Below are positions 18,899 through 28,895 of a DNA stretch of 64,000 nt, piece after piece. The stretch lies in assembly GCF_018199995.1 (NCBI RefSeq), contig NZ_CP073578.1:930001-994000 (forward strand). The letters run 5' to 3'. Under the pieces are notes generated by a model. The model was not told where the DNA came from. It worked only from the letters and a program-made list of their open reading frames with translations, and did no database searches. Both the position numbers and the translations under genes were made by a program. The stretch's first letter is position 1. Every line of letters starts with the position of its first letter. Source of the stretch: Photobacterium sp. GJ3 (GTDB taxonomy: Bacteria; Pseudomonadota; Gammaproteobacteria; Enterobacterales; Vibrionaceae).

Positions 18899-19504
18899 TT
18901 ACCAGTCGACGCCTTTGCGGGCTTTGATACCGCTCTCAAAGGCGTGCTTAACGTTACGCACTTCTGAAACTGTGTCGGCCATTTCAATCAGACGCCGGTG
19001 TGCGCCGCGCCCGGTCACGACCACGGACTGTTCCGGTGGACGCTGGGCAATGGTCTCAAGTACCTCATCAATATCTAGATACCCATAGGTCAGCATGTAA
19101 GTCAGCTCATCCAGCAGCACCACATCGTAACTGGCGTCGGTGAGCATGTGTTTGCATTCTGCCCAGGTTTTCTCAGCAGCGAGGGTGTCCGCCGTTTTGT
19201 CCTGTGTGTCCCAGGTAAACCCGGTTGCCATGATGGCAAAAGTGACATCATGCTGCGCCAGCAGGTTGCGCTCGCCGTTGTCCCAGGTGCCTTTGATAAA
19301 CTGGCCTACGCCACATTTCTGGCCGTGACCCACAGCACGGGCAATGGTGCCGAATCCAGACGTCGACTTCCCTTTGCCATTGCCGGTAATGACCAGCAGC
19401 AGCCCTTTTTCCGTTTGCGCTGCGGCGACCCGCGCGTCCACTTCATCTTTGACTTTTTGCTGTCTGGCTTTATATCTGTCCTGTTTCTGATGCGCTTCTG
19501 CCAT
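18899..19504 (-). CDS. cobO: Cob(I)yrinic acid a,c-diamide adenosyltransferase
   Basis: Transfers adenosyl from ATP to the cobalt of corrinoids (cobalamin synthesis or salvage; BtuR/CobA family). 201 residues. The P-loop is GNGKGKST near residue 40, followed by RAVGHG, FIKGTW, the LLDELTYML Walker B-like strand and VVTGRGAHRRLIEMAD. The N-terminal KQDRYKARQQKVKDEVD is characteristic. The ATG at 19504 follows AGAGAGA and gives the family length; an upstream in-frame start adds 22 unconvincing residues. No other cobalamin gene is in the window. Confidence 0.95.
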   Translation of the reverse strand: MAEAHQKQDRYKARQQKVKDEVDARVAAAQTEKGLLLVITGNGKGKSTSGFGTIARAVGHGQKCGVGQFIKGTWDNGERNLLAQHDVTFAIMATGFTWDTQDKTADTLAAEKTWAECKHMLTDASYDVVLLDELTYMLTYGYLDIDEVLETIAQRPPEQSVVVTGRGAHRRLIEMADTVSEVRNVKHAFESGIKARKGVDW

Positions 19505-19738
19505 GAATCTCTCTTCACTGCCGTTGGAAAGTAAAGCCCTGATTCTGAGGGAGGCGAGTGGATGGTGCAAGGGCTAAGCGCATTGATTGCAGCATTGTGG
19601 AAGGAAGTGGTATCGCTCAAGAGAAAGTGGTGCATTGTTCCGTTCCGGTTGCACGGCTCTCAAGGTTTAGTCACTGGCAAAATCCGGAGCTTGCTATACT
19701 TTGAGCGATTCAGATGACGTGAATGAGCAGGTGATGTT

Positions 19739-20197
19739 GTGAAGTACTTACTCTTACCCCTGTGTATTGCAGCGCTGGTCATCAGCGGATGCAGCAGTAA
19801 TCCTTATGGTAATACCTATGGCCGTTCTCAGGCGCAGCAGGTCCAGCAGGTGAAATACGGCACGATCATTCAGATTGATCCGGTGTCGATCGAAGGCGAG
19901 CAAAATGTGGTGGGTACGCTCGCCGGTGCCGCAATTGGTGGGATTCTCGGTTCAAAAATCGGTGGTGGCAGTGGTTCGGATATTGCTGCAATTGGTGGCG
20001 GTGTACTGGGTGGTTATGCCGGGAACAAAGCGTCACAAAACCTTTCGGAAAGTAACGGGGTCAACCTGACAATCCGGCTAGAGTCGGGTGAAACCATTGC
20101 CATTGTTCAGAAAGCAGACCCGAATATGATGTTCAGCGTCGGGCAGAAAGTCCGGGTTAATATCACCGGCAGAACGGCTAGGGTGGTACCGCAATAG
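19739..20197 (+). CDS. Glycine-zipper outer-membrane lipoprotein (SlyB/Pcp family)
   Basis: 152 residues. A lipoprotein signal with the lipobox LVISGC; the mature protein starts at Cys17. A Gly-zipper stretch (GTLAGAAIGGILGSKIGGGSG) probably packs as two membrane-associated helices, followed by a beta-rich C-terminus (VGQKVRVN). The start is GTG 19739. The Pcp/SlyB family contributes to outer-membrane integrity and is often PhoP-controlled; no such site was found here. Confidence 0.88.
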   Translation: MKYLLLPLCIAALVISGCSSNPYGNTYGRSQAQQVQQVKYGTIIQIDPVSIEGEQNVVGTLAGAAIGGILGSKIGGGSGSDIAAIGGGVLGGYAGNKASQNLSESNGVNLTIRLESGETIAIVQKADPNMMFSVGQKVRVNITGRTARVVPQ

Positions 20198-20301
20198 ACA
20201 CTTGGGCTCGTTTGTTTTCGTTGCGCGTGTACCGGGCCGGGCATCTTTAATTGTGGCGGCCCATTTCTATGATCCGCGACACAGACTGAGGGCTCTGAGC
20301 C

Positions 20302-20801
20302 ATGGTCAGGCCAATCTTTGACTATGCTGGGGAAGTGGTTCATGTGCTGGTGTGGCTGAAACAGCGAATGGGTTGTGTGGTGGCTGTTTTACTCATTCTG
20401 GTTTCTGCTCCCGCATACAGTCAACGCGATAGTCAGGTAGTCATCGCCTTCAACACGAAGGGCCCTGCTATGGAAGAGAAGATTTTTGAAGTCAGCCATG
20501 TTGAATTGGCTTTGATGAAAAGCCACCCGCCGCAACTCGGTATACGCGCCCATGGATTTACCACCACTTTAGGTTGGGAAAATGCCCGGCTGGTGCCGTT
20601 TGTCTATGTGATGCCGCCCGCTGATGGCATTTATGAGTTTGACTTTGTTGCAACCCCCCCAGCGGACCGACACCGCAGGTGATCTCACCCGTGGATGCCA
20701 ACTATTTGCTGGAGAGCATTCCGAATGATTTGAAAGGGGTGAGAGTTTATAGCACTTCAAATCAGGTCGAAGCCTTGTTGGCAACCGCAGAAAGTCATTA
20801 G
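20302..20801 (+). pseudogene. Secreted protein of unknown function, frame broken in a C run
   Basis: The first frame (20302-20682, 126 residues) has a hydrophobic signal segment (MGCVVAVLLILVSAPAYSQ, possibly starting at the internal ATG 20368) and runs into stop shortly after VATPP. In the frame one base back, the sequence continues convincingly as SGPTPQVISPVDANYLLES... to TAG at 20799-20801, just before a good terminator. One extra C in the seven-C run at 20654-20660 would join the two parts into about 165 residues. I do not recognise the family. Either a young pseudogene or a homopolymer sequencing error. Confidence 0.65.
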
Positions 20802-20816
20802 GCTGTTCAATCAATG

Positions 20817-20839
20817 AAATGGAGGTTCGCCTCCATTTT
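20817..20839 (+). terminator. Terminator after the interrupted secreted-protein gene
   Basis: AAATGGAGG, loop TTCG, CCTCCATTT. It lies 15 nt beyond the restored stop, which supports the restored reading frame. Confidence 0.75.
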
Positions 20840-21081
20840 GTTGATTCTGCTCACAGATGAGCTGGTTCTTCACGAAGATGGACTGGTTGTTCGCTTCTTT
20901 TTTATCTCGTCAAACCAATCCAGATTTGGGTCAGAGGCAGTTCCACGTGTATCACGGACTGATATGAAGGCTGTCCCACGCACATAATTCTCAAGGTAAA
21001 TTTACTCTCGATGGAGCAAACTTTTGGGTGAATCCTGAAGTCGGCTATGTCACGAAGTCTCAACCTTTGAGGAGAAGGATG

Positions 21082-21708
21082 ATGAGTAAGCCATATGTGC
21101 GTTTAGACAAAAATGATGCTGTTGTTCTCTTGGTCGACCACCAGACAGGCTTACTGTCTCTGGTTCGCGATATCGACCCGGACAAGTTCAAAAACAACGT
21201 GTTAGCGTTAGCAGACTGCGCCCTTTACTTTGAGTTACCGACCATATTGACAACCAGCTTTGAGCAGGGGCCAAATGGGCCGTTAGTGCCAGAGTTGAAA
21301 GAGAAGTTCCCGAATGCGCCATATATTGCCCGGCCTGGTCAGATAAATGCCTGGGATAATGAAGACTTCGTTCAAGCGATTAAAAACACGGGGAAGAAGC
21401 AATTGATTGTTGCGGGTGTGGTGACAGAAGTATGCGTTGCTTTCCCTGTGCTTTCAGCAATTGAAGCAGGATATGACGTGTTTGTGGTTGCTGATGCTTC
21501 TGGCACGTTCAATGCAATGACCCGTGATGCAGCCTGGGCGCGTATGTCTGTGGCAGGCGCACAGATGATGACGTGGTTTGGCCTGGCCTGTGAGCTGCAC
21601 CGGGACTGGCGGAACGACGTTGAAGGGCTGGGGAATCTGTTCTCAAATCACATTCCGGATTACCGGAACCTGATCAACAGTTACACGACTTTTCAGTCAG
21701 ATAAGTAA
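21082..21708 (+). CDS. Isochorismatase-family hydrolase (YcaC-like)
   Basis: 208 residues of the cysteine hydrolase (isochorismatase-like) fold. VDHQTG holds the catalytic Asp, KKQLIVAG the Lys region, and VVTEVCVAFPVLSA the nucleophilic Cys, with the preceding Val-Thr forming the usual cis-peptide. The closest type I recognise is YcaC, an octameric hydrolase of unknown physiological substrate. The gene has tandem ATGs at 21079 and 21082 behind GAGGAGAAGG; either may be used. It is a single-gene unit. No export signal. Confidence 0.88.
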   Translation: MSKPYVRLDKNDAVVLLVDHQTGLLSLVRDIDPDKFKNNVLALADCALYFELPTILTTSFEQGPNGPLVPELKEKFPNAPYIARPGQINAWDNEDFVQAIKNTGKKQLIVAGVVTEVCVAFPVLSAIEAGYDVFVVADASGTFNAMTRDAAWARMSVAGAQMMTWFGLACELHRDWRNDVEGLGNLFSNHIPDYRNLINSYTTFQSDK

Positions 21709-21870
21709 AGCCGTGGGATAGAACCACTGCGTTTGATTCGGTGAGGATGCCTCTGAAAACGGAGTGAACCAAGACCGACATATCAGGTTTGGTCTGCTTG
21801 TCTTGCAATCCAGCGCCTTCAACACATAGTCTTTTGTGAATGATGAATTGAGTCAACTAAAGAGGCATCA

Positions 21871-22344
21871 ATGAAAACAAGCAAAAAGGCTTCGGTGCTG
21901 GTGGTTTGCATGGGCAACATTTGCCGCTCTCCAACGGGAGAGGCGGTGCTGCGGGCAAAAGCGCAAGCCGCGGGGATGGCGGTTGAGATTGATTCGGCCG
22001 GAACCATCGGGTATCACGAGGGGAATCCGCCGGACAGCCGGTCACGCTCAGCAGGAGAGGCGAGAGGTTACAGTTTTCAGGGTATCCGGGCACGTCAGGT
22101 GGTCCCGGAAGATTTTGAGCGGTTCGATCTGATTCTGGCAGCGGATCGGCAAAATCTGGCGGATCTTCAAGCAATGTGTCCGGATCAATATGTGCCTAAG
22201 CTGGGCTTGTTGCTTGATTACGCAGATGTTGCGGAAGCCGAAGTGCCAGACCCCTATTACGGCGGTCCGCAAGGGTTTGAGCATGTGCTGGATTTGGTTG
22301 AACAAGCAGCAGAGGGTGTTCTGGCCCGTTTGGAATCGGTTTGA
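21871..22344 (+). CDS. Low-molecular-weight protein-tyrosine phosphatase
   Basis: 157 residues. The P-loop is VCMGNICRSP (C-x5-R-S, nucleophile Cys13), and the general acid is Asp in VPDPYYGG near residue 126, both complete. Dephosphorylates tyrosine phosphoproteins in the cytoplasm. In many bacteria such enzymes pair with a Wzc-type kinase in capsule loci, but no such genes lie near this one. The GAGG site is 6 nt before the ATG. Convergent with the SulP gene. Confidence 0.93.
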   Translation: MKTSKKASVLVVCMGNICRSPTGEAVLRAKAQAAGMAVEIDSAGTIGYHEGNPPDSRSRSAGEARGYSFQGIRARQVVPEDFERFDLILAADRQNLADLQAMCPDQYVPKLGLLLDYADVAEAEVPDPYYGGPQGFEHVLDLVEQAAEGVLARLESV

Positions 22345-22358
22345 TTTTAAGCCGATAT

Positions 22359-22383
22359 AAAAACGCCCGCATTTGCGGGCGTT
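22359..22383 (-). terminator. Terminator between the phosphatase and sulP genes
   Basis: AACGCCCGC, loop ATTT, GCGGGCGTT. On the reverse strand it ends in TTTTTAT, so it mainly serves sulP, though the stem can act in both directions. Confidence 0.85.
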
Positions 22384-22405
22384 CGGGTATTTGAAGCTGA
22401 AAAAA

Positions 22406-23962
22406 TTAACCCAGCGTGTCGGAGGCGACTTTATAGGTTGGATCTTCCATCACGTTGACTTCGACCAGATCACCCGCCTTGCGCAGTAAGCCGCGGCATT
22501 CCGGGCTCAAGTGGCGCAAGTGAAGGGTTTTACCTTCTTTGGCATAGCGCTCGGCAACGGTGTCGATGGCTTCGATAGCAGAGTGATCGGCAACGCGTGA
22601 ATCAGCGAAATCAATGATGATATCTTTCGGATCATTGCTGGCATCAAACAACTCAAGGAAGTGTGAAACCGAACCAAAGAACAGCGGACCATTGAGGTGG
22701 TAAACCTTACTGCCGTTTTCATCGATTTTGCTTTCTGCTGCGATGTGCTTGGCATGTTCCCAGGCAAAGACAAGCGCAGAGTAAATCACACCCACAAAGA
22801 CAGCAATGGCCAGATCGGCAGCAACTGTCACACAGGTCACCAGGATAATCGTGAAGAAGTCATGCTTCGGCACTTTGCGCGCCATTTTGAAGCTTGCCCA
22901 TTCGAACGTTCCAATCACCACCATGAACATCACACCCACCAGAGCCGCCAGCGGGATCATCTCGATCAGGTTGGATCCGAACAGAATAAAGAGCAGCAGG
23001 CCAACCGCAGCGCTCACACCGGAAAGGCGACCCCGGCCACCGGAGTTGATGTTAATCATGGACTGACCAATCATGGCGCAGCCGCCCATGGCGCCAAAGA
23101 CTGAACAGGTCACGTTGGCAACACCCTGGCCAACGCACTCACGGTTGCTCTGACCACGGGTGCCAGTCATTTCATCCAGTACGGTCAGCGTCAGCAGGGA
23201 CTCAATCAGACCGACAGCAGCCAGTACAACGGCATAAGGCAGAATGATATACAGGGTCTCCAGTGTCAGCGGCACCATCGGAATCGAGAAGGTTGGCAGT
23301 GAACCCGCCAGTGTTGCTTCCGCGTTACCGCTCATGCTGCGCACAAAATCGATGACAGTGCGGGTGTCTAAATCCAGGCCATGAACCAGACCGGTCACAA
23401 CCACAATGGCAACCAGTGAGGAAGGAACGGCAGTCGTCAGCTTTGGCAGGAAATGAATAATCGCCATGGTCAGCAGCACCAGGCCACCCATGAGATAAAG
23501 TTGTGTGCCTTGCATCCATGTCAGCACACCGGATGCATCCGGCACTTTGAACTGACCTAGCTGAGCAAGGAAAATCACGATCGCAAGGCCATTCACGAAG
23601 CCGATCATGACCGGATGCGGAACAATCCGGATAAATTTACCCAGCTTGAACACACCCGCGAGGATTTGCAGGACACCGGCCAGTAAAATGGCAGCAAAAA
23701 GGTATTGAATGCCGTGTACTGCAACCAGGCTGACCATGACAACCGCCATTGCGCCTGTCGCACCGGAAATCATTCCGGGACGTCCGCCGAGTGTGGCAGT
23801 GATGAGACCAACGATAAATGCGGCGTACAGACCGACCATAGGGTCTACGCCAGCAACAAAGGCGAAAGCAACAGCTTCCGGCACCAGTGCCAGGGCAACA
23901 GTCAGCCCTGATAGCATGTCATTCTTGACAGACTGGTGTGTAAACTTGGGAAATTCAAACAT
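22406..23962 (-). CDS. SulP-family anion transporter with STAS domain
   Basis: 518 residues. About 12 hydrophobic segments cover residues 1-385; conserved parts are [21 protein letters not shown] and [27 protein letters not shown]-terminal STAS domain follows (about 400-500; [19 protein letters not shown]). The family exchanges sulfate, bicarbonate or other anions; the marine setting makes bicarbonate or sulfate plausible, but this cannot be read from the sequence. No partner genes nearby. Confidence 0.9.
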   Translation of the reverse strand: MFEFPKFTHQSVKNDMLSGLTVALALVPEAVAFAFVAGVDPMVGLYAAFIVGLITATLGGRPGMISGATGAMAVVMVSLVAVHGIQYLFAAILLAGVLQILAGVFKLGKFIRIVPHPVMIGFVNGLAIVIFLAQLGQFKVPDASGVLTWMQGTQLYLMGGLVLLTMAIIHFLPKLTTAVPSSLVAIVVVTGLVHGLDLDTRTVIDFVRSMSGNAEATLAGSLPTFSIPMVPLTLETLYIILPYAVVLAAVGLIESLLTLTVLDEMTGTRGQSNRECVGQGVANVTCSVFGAMGGCAMIGQSMININSGGRGRLSGVSAAVGLLLFILFGSNLIEMIPLAALVGVMFMVVIGTFEWASFKMARKVPKHDFFTIILVTCVTVAADLAIAVFVGVIYSALVFAWEHAKHIAAESKIDENGSKVYHLNGPLFFGSVSHFLELFDASNDPKDIIIDFADSRVADHSAIEAIDTVAERYAKEGKTLHLRHLSPECRGLLRKAGDLVEVNVMEDPTYKVASDTLG

Positions 23963-24080
23963 TGTTGATTCAGTCTTATTTGGAATGGATTGGGTTAGGC
24001 GGGCAAATGCTACCGATAAGCGTGATTCAGTTCAACTTTTAATCAAGTTATCAGCAGTGAAACACCGCATTGAATCCAAC

Positions 24081-24106
24081 AAAAAGCCATGCAATTGCAT
24101 GGCTTT
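24081..24106 (-). terminator. Terminator of rne
   Basis: A perfect palindrome of AAAGCCATGCAA and its complement at 24083-24106, followed on the reverse strand by T5, about 35 nt past the rne stop. Confidence 0.85.
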
Positions 24107-24139
24107 CTGAGGAGGCATCATGGCCAGCCAGCGGCAGTG

Positions 24140-27100
24140 TTAATCAAACACGGCTTTGGTCATTGGCGCAGTTGCAACGCTGGTCGCTGTCTGGCTGCCA
24201 GCCTGGCGGGTTTGCACCCGTAGCTCACGGGCTGGTGCAACGGCAACAGGCGTGCTGTTCAGAACAGCTTCCGGTGCCGGAGCTTTCGCCATCGGTGACA
24301 CACTGTGGAAACCGCGTGGCGAGCTTGCAGTGACCTGAGCCAGTTTGAACGCTGCTGGTGCAGGTTGTGCAATGGTTGCTTGTGTCACGACAACAGGTGC
24401 AGCTTCTGCAACCCGAGCAACAGGTTCTTTGACAGGCGCGACCGGCTGTTCTTGTGACGTCATTTCAGCAACTGGCGTTTCCACCTGAGGCTTATCCTGG
24501 CGGAGTGGCATCACTTTACCCATGGCCATTTCTGGCATGGCGACAGCGCTCAGGGACTGGGTTTTTGCCACAGGCTCCGGAGAAACTGTCACTTCAGCGA
24601 CAGGTTCGGCATCTGCGTGGATCGCAGGTTTGTCGCTACGCGGCCAGACTTTACCCATCGCCATTTCCGGAGACGCTACCCCTGTTGTCGGACGACGCTT
24701 CGGACGCTCAACAATGGACACAACGTTTTCCATTTCGCTCAGGTTATCAGTGGCTGCTTCTACAGCATGGGTCACGGCTTCAGAGACCACCTGATCAACA
24801 TCTTCATCCTGATTCGGGCGGGTATCACGAATGCGGCGACGACGTTGTCCGCTGGCACGCAGGTGACGTGGCGAACGACGGTTCCGGCGCTGGCCTTCCT
24901 GTGCACCATTTTCGTTGTCAGCTTGTTGTTCACCCTCTGTAGAAGGCACGTTCTCCACAGCAGTGGCCTGCTCTGATGACTTCACAGTTTTCGCCTGGTT
25001 CTCCTGGCTGGCCGCTTCTTTTGCCATCGCTGTACCGAGTGACTGCAGTGGGCTCTGCACTGTTTCAACGGATGTTTGACCTTCCGTATCAACCGCTTGC
25101 AGCTCAGGATTCTCAAGACGGACTTTTTTCTGAAGCTGGCGACGCTGGCGACGTTGCTTCACTTTTTCCGTTTTTGGCTTCTCAGCGTTTTCCGGAGCGC
25201 TTGGCGCTTCAGTGGTTTCAGCCTGCTGCTGTTTCTCTTTTCGGCGCTGCTTCTGTACTTCGTCGCGACGCTGACGTTTCTGCTCTTTAATGTCGTCTTC
25301 AGCGTTTTCACGAGGTGTTGCTGCCGCTTTGACGGGCTTCTCAGCCTGAGCCTGACGATCCTGCTTCTGACGGTCGCCACGGCGACGCTGCTGGCGCTGA
25401 CCACTCTCACCGGATTTCTGCTCGCGGGAATCGCGCTCTTCATCCTGGCGGTTACGGTTCTGGCCCTGACGCTGCCCCTGGCGATTTCCGTCTTTACTGC
25501 GTCGGTTATCACGGCGGTTGTCGCGACGACCCTGACCTTCACGCTCGCGGCGTGCTGCTGGTTTTTCTTCTTTCTCAGCAGGCTTCTCTTCTGCCTGACT
25601 GCCGCCAAACAGGCCTGCCAGTACGTTGAACAGGCGCTGGAATAAGCCAGGTTTCTTTTCAGTTTTCTCAGCCGGCGCAGGCGTTGCAGCAGGTTTTGCA
25701 ACAGGCGCTGGCGCTTTTGGCGCGGTGAATCCTTGCAGAACCGGCTCTTCACGTTTCTTGGTTGCACGTTCAGTCGCGTGGCTTGGTGCTTCGCTCTCGC
25801 TGACTTCTTCAAGATACTTTGGCAAATGGTACGACAGCGTGTCTTTCTCATCGCCGGTGCGCACACGGTGCACTTTGTAGTGCGGTGTTTCCATTTCAGC
25901 ATTCGGAACGATCACGACTTTTACATCATGATATTTCTCGATGTGCTGCACGGAACGACGTTTTTCGTTCAACAGATATGAGGCGACAGCGACGGGCACA
26001 ATCGCCTGAATCTGAGCACTGTTGTCTTTCATCGCTTCGTCTTCAATCAATCGCAGAATTGACAGAGACAGCGATTCGTTATCCCGGATTACCCCGGTAC
26101 CGGAGCAACGCGGGCACACGTGATGGCTGGCTTCTGCCAGAGACGGGCTCAAACGCTGACGAGACATCTCCAGCAGACCGAAGCGAGAAATACGGCCGAT
26201 CTGTACACGGGCACGATCCATACGCACGGCTTCACGCAGTCGGTTTTCAACTTCACGCTGATGACGAACAGGCGTCATATCAATAAAGTCGATGACCACC
26301 AGACCACCGAGATCGCGTAACCGAAGCTGACGGGCAATTTCATCGGCCGCTTCCAGGTTGGTCTGCAGTGCAGTTTCTTCGATATCGCCACCTTTGGTTG
26401 CTCGGGCGGAGTTGATATCAATAGAAGTCAGGGCTTCAGTCGGGTCGATAACAATCGAGCCACCGGAAGGCAGATCAACGACACGCAAGAAGGCAGATTC
26501 GATCTGGCTCTCAATCTGGAACTTGCTGAACAGCGGCACTTCGCCGTCATAGGGTTTCACTTTCGGTTCAAAGTCAGGGCGAACCAGTTGGATATGCGCG
26601 CGGGCACGATCGTAGATTTTCGGGCTATCGATCAGGATTTCACCGATATCGCGGCGCAGGTAGTCACGGATCGCACGGGCAATCACGTTACTTTCCTGAT
26701 GGATCAGGAAGGGTGCAGGCTGAGCATCAGCTGCTTCCTTCACCGCGCTCCAGTGATTCAGCAGGACGTTCAGATCCCATTCCAGTTCTTCTGCAGATTT
26801 GCCAACGCCAGCCGTCCGCACAATCAGGCCCATACCATCCGGCAATTGCAGGGTGCTTAACGCAGATTTCAACTGAGTGCGCTCTTCACCTTCAATTCGG
26901 CGTGAGATACCGCCCGCACGCGGGTTGTTCGGCATCAGAACCAGAAAACTTCCGGCCAGAGAGATAAAGGTGGTTAGGGCTGCGCCTTTGTTGCCACGTT
27001 CTTCTTTATCAACCTGAACGATAACTTCCTGACCTTCTTTCAGCACTTCCTTGATGTTCGGGCGGCCTTGGTAGGTGTAGTTTGCTGGGAAGTAATCGCG

Positions 27101-27322
27101 GGCAATCTCTTTCAGAGGGAGGAAACCGTGTCGCTCGGCACCATAGTCTACAAATGCTGCTTCAAGACTTGGTTCGATACGGGTGATGCGTCCTTTGTAG
27201 ATATTTGCTTTCTTAGATTCGTGGCCTGGGCTTTCGATATCGAGATCGAACAGCTTCTGACCGTCCACTAATGCGACGCGCAACTCTTCCTTTTGAGTTG
27301 CGTTAATCAACATTCTTTTCAT
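24140..27322 (-). CDS. rne: Ribonuclease E
   Basis: Essential endoribonuclease for mRNA decay and rRNA/tRNA processing; scaffold of the degradosome at the inner membrane. 1060 residues. The N-terminal half is catalytic: S1 domain (about 38-125), 5' sensor, DNase-I-like subdomain with Asp in TSIDINSAR and VVIDFIDM, and the zinc-link CPRCSGTG near residue 404. From about 530 on the protein is disordered, rich in Arg/Gln/Lys/Glu (RNA binding), then Ala/Pro/Val-rich, with repeated MAMGKV motifs near the C-terminus. Its mRNA carries a long leader from a clear promoter. Confidence 0.97.
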   Translation of the reverse strand: MKRMLINATQKEELRVALVDGQKLFDLDIESPGHESKKANIYKGRITRIEPSLEAAFVDYGAERHGFLPLKEIARDYFPANYTYQGRPNIKEVLKEGQEVIVQVDKEERGNKGAALTTFISLAGSFLVLMPNNPRAGGISRRIEGEERTQLKSALSTLQLPDGMGLIVRTAGVGKSAEELEWDLNVLLNHWSAVKEAADAQPAPFLIHQESNVIARAIRDYLRRDIGEILIDSPKIYDRARAHIQLVRPDFEPKVKPYDGEVPLFSKFQIESQIESAFLRVVDLPSGGSIVIDPTEALTSIDINSARATKGGDIEETALQTNLEAADEIARQLRLRDLGGLVVIDFIDMTPVRHQREVENRLREAVRMDRARVQIGRISRFGLLEMSRQRLSPSLAEASHHVCPRCSGTGVIRDNESLSLSILRLIEDEAMKDNSAQIQAIVPVAVASYLLNEKRRSVQHIEKYHDVKVVIVPNAEMETPHYKVHRVRTGDEKDTLSYHLPKYLEEVSESEAPSHATERATKKREEPVLQGFTAPKAPAPVAKPAATPAPAEKTEKKPGLFQRLFNVLAGLFGGSQAEEKPAEKEEKPAARREREGQGRRDNRRDNRRSKDGNRQGQRQGQNRNRQDEERDSREQKSGESGQRQQRRRGDRQKQDRQAQAEKPVKAAATPRENAEDDIKEQKRQRRDEVQKQRRKEKQQQAETTEAPSAPENAEKPKTEKVKQRRQRRQLQKKVRLENPELQAVDTEGQTSVETVQSPLQSLGTAMAKEAASQENQAKTVKSSEQATAVENVPSTEGEQQADNENGAQEGQRRNRRSPRHLRASGQRRRRIRDTRPNQDEDVDQVVSEAVTHAVEAATDNLSEMENVVSIVERPKRRPTTGVASPEMAMGKVWPRSDKPAIHADAEPVAEVTVSPEPVAKTQSLSAVAMPEMAMGKVMPLRQDKPQVETPVAEMTSQEQPVAPVKEPVARVAEAAPVVVTQATIAQPAPAAFKLAQVTASSPRGFHSVSPMAKAPAPEAVLNSTPVAVAPARELRVQTRQAGSQTATSVATAPMTKAVFD

Positions 27323-27695
27323 TCTGTGTACTCATTTATTGTCGTTGTAATAGTGAGCCAACGTTGGATCCTTTACCGATGCTGCCTGACTCCAAGTCTG
27401 ATTTACGGTTGCAACCTCACGGTTGGAAGTTTCAGGAGTGCTCTTTGGCTACACATATCTGCCAGCTGTACTGAAGATGGCTAGATCCGGGATATACAGC
27501 CGGTAACACCGCGTTGTCGCGGTCGTATCTCTAACACCGATAAAAAATCTGCAATCGGAACACTAAGATTGACTCTGCGTGACTTGTCGTCTTACGCCTT
27601 TTGCTGCGACGCCAGGCAGAGCAGGATAAAAAACATTCATCATGGCGCAAATATGACCGCCATGGCATGGAAATTGGGATTTTCCCTGATTCCAG
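27323..27695 (-). promoter_or_regulatory. Long 5' leader of rne mRNA
   Basis: About 370 nt of leader between the inferred transcription start (about 27695) and the rne ATG. It contains a GC-rich hairpin (CCGCG-TTGT-CGCGG, around 27511-27524). E. coli rne has a 361-nt leader through which RNase E controls its own mRNA, so the same feedback is likely here. A short reverse-strand ORF inside it has no convincing protein features. Confidence 0.6.
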
Positions 27696-27701
27696 ACTGC
27701 A

Positions 27702-27730
27702 ATCATAGCAGGGTGACTTTTTTGCGGCAA
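27702..27730 (-). promoter_or_regulatory. Sigma-70 promoter of rne
   Basis: On the reverse strand TTGCCG (27725-27730), a 17-nt spacer, then TATGAT (27702-27707), preceded by TGC. Transcription would start near 27695. Confidence 0.7.
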
Positions 27731-27883
27731 TCTGCATTGTTGTTATGAATCGCTGAACTTGCTCTCAGAAGTCGCACTTTGTGTGTTTATTACAGGTCAG
27801 CTGACGGGTGGTTTCAACTGTTTGTGATGTGGATGATGCGGTAACTAGCATCTTATAGTGACTTGGGTATAAAATCTTGGGTC

Positions 27884-28831
27884 ATGAATGAAGACAAACC
27901 AAAAGTGCAATTCATCGCCATCGAAGATGATTTTGCCGGGCAGCGAATTGATAACTTTTTGCGAGCCCGATTAAAAAATGTGCCCAAAAGTATGATTTAC
28001 CGCATTTTGCGGAAAGGTGAAGTACGGGTCAATAAGAAGCGGATCAAGCCTGAGTACAAGCTACAGGAAGGCGATCTGGTCCGTGTGCCGCCGGTTGTTG
28101 TCCCTGAAAAGGAAGGCACGGCACCGGTCAGTACGAAGCTGGAGAAAGTTGCTGAACTGGAAGACTGCATTATTTTCGAAGATGAGCAGATGCTCATTCT
28201 CAACAAGCCTTCCGGAACGGCTGTACATGGCGGCAGTGGTCTGAAATTCGGGGCGATTGAGGCCTTGCGGGCTTTACGTCCGGATGCGCGTTTCCTTGAG
28301 TTGGTCCACCGGATCGATCGGGATACCTCAGGGATTCTGCTGGTTGCGAAGAAACGTTCAGCACTGCGAAAACTCCAGGAGCAGTTCAGGCAGAAGACGG
28401 TTCAGAAATATTATTTCGCGCTGGTGATGGGGCAATGGCCAAAAGATTGCCGGAAAGTGACTGCACCTTTGCTGAAAAATGAAGTGAACAGCATTGTCCG
28501 GGTGAACCCGAACGGGAAGCCGTCGGACACTCGCTATAAAATTCTGGAGCGCTTCAAAGAAGCAACTTTCGTCCAGGCAAGTCCGGTGACTGGGCGAACG
28601 CATCAGATCCGGGTGCACTGCCAGTATACGGGCCATCCGATTGCCTGGGATGACAGGTACGGCGATCCCAGATTCGATGCTTACACCAAAACAATGGGGT
28701 TGAATCGTTTGTTCCTGCATGCGGCGAACATTCAGTTTGAACATCCGGGTTCGGGGGAACGCATGGAAATCAATGCACCGATGGATGCCATGCTTAGCCG
28801 GACCATAGACGCTTTGCGACGGGCTGACTAA
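27884..28831 (+). CDS. rluC: 23S rRNA pseudouridine(955/2504/2580) synthase
   Basis: 315 residues. An N-terminal S4 RNA-binding domain (GQRIDNFLRARLKNVPKSMIY...) is followed by an RluA-family catalytic domain with HRIDRDTSGILL (catalytic Asp) and GRTHQIRVH. It converts three uridines of 23S rRNA to pseudouridine. The ATG at 27884 gives the usual N-terminus (MNEDKPKVQF); the RBS is weak. A gapped ACTTGGGTATA sequence just upstream resembles one end of the repeat at 9836 but stands alone. Divergent from rne, as in E. coli. Confidence 0.95.
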   Translation: MNEDKPKVQFIAIEDDFAGQRIDNFLRARLKNVPKSMIYRILRKGEVRVNKKRIKPEYKLQEGDLVRVPPVVVPEKEGTAPVSTKLEKVAELEDCIIFEDEQMLILNKPSGTAVHGGSGLKFGAIEALRALRPDARFLELVHRIDRDTSGILLVAKKRSALRKLQEQFRQKTVQKYYFALVMGQWPKDCRKVTAPLLKNEVNSIVRVNPNGKPSDTRYKILERFKEATFVQASPVTGRTHQIRVHCQYTGHPIAWDDRYGDPRFDAYTKTMGLNRLFLHAANIQFEHPGSGERMEINAPMDAMLSRTIDALRRAD

Positions 28832-28847
28832 CCGGCGTCTTTCCATG

Positions 28848-28878
28848 AAACGGCTGATGTACACCATCAGCCGTTTTT
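28848..28878 (+). terminator. Terminator of rluC
   Basis: AAACGGCTGATG, loop TACAC, CATCAGCCGTTT, then T. It starts 17 nt after the stop. Confidence 0.88.
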
Positions 28879-28895
28879 GTGATTCGCTTCTGGTA

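Noticed and set aside
24140-25700. Long overlapping ORFs opposite the 3' half of rne
   Set aside because: They arise from the repetitive Arg/Gln/Ala-rich coding sequence of RNase E and have no independent start signals or family features.
27531-27737. 69-codon reverse ORF in the rne leader
   Set aside because: It spans the rne promoter and transcription start, has no RBS and shows no protein-like composition.
27859-27872. Second copy of the 187-bp repeat before rluC
   Set aside because: Only about 11 bases resemble one end; there is no second end or internal similarity.
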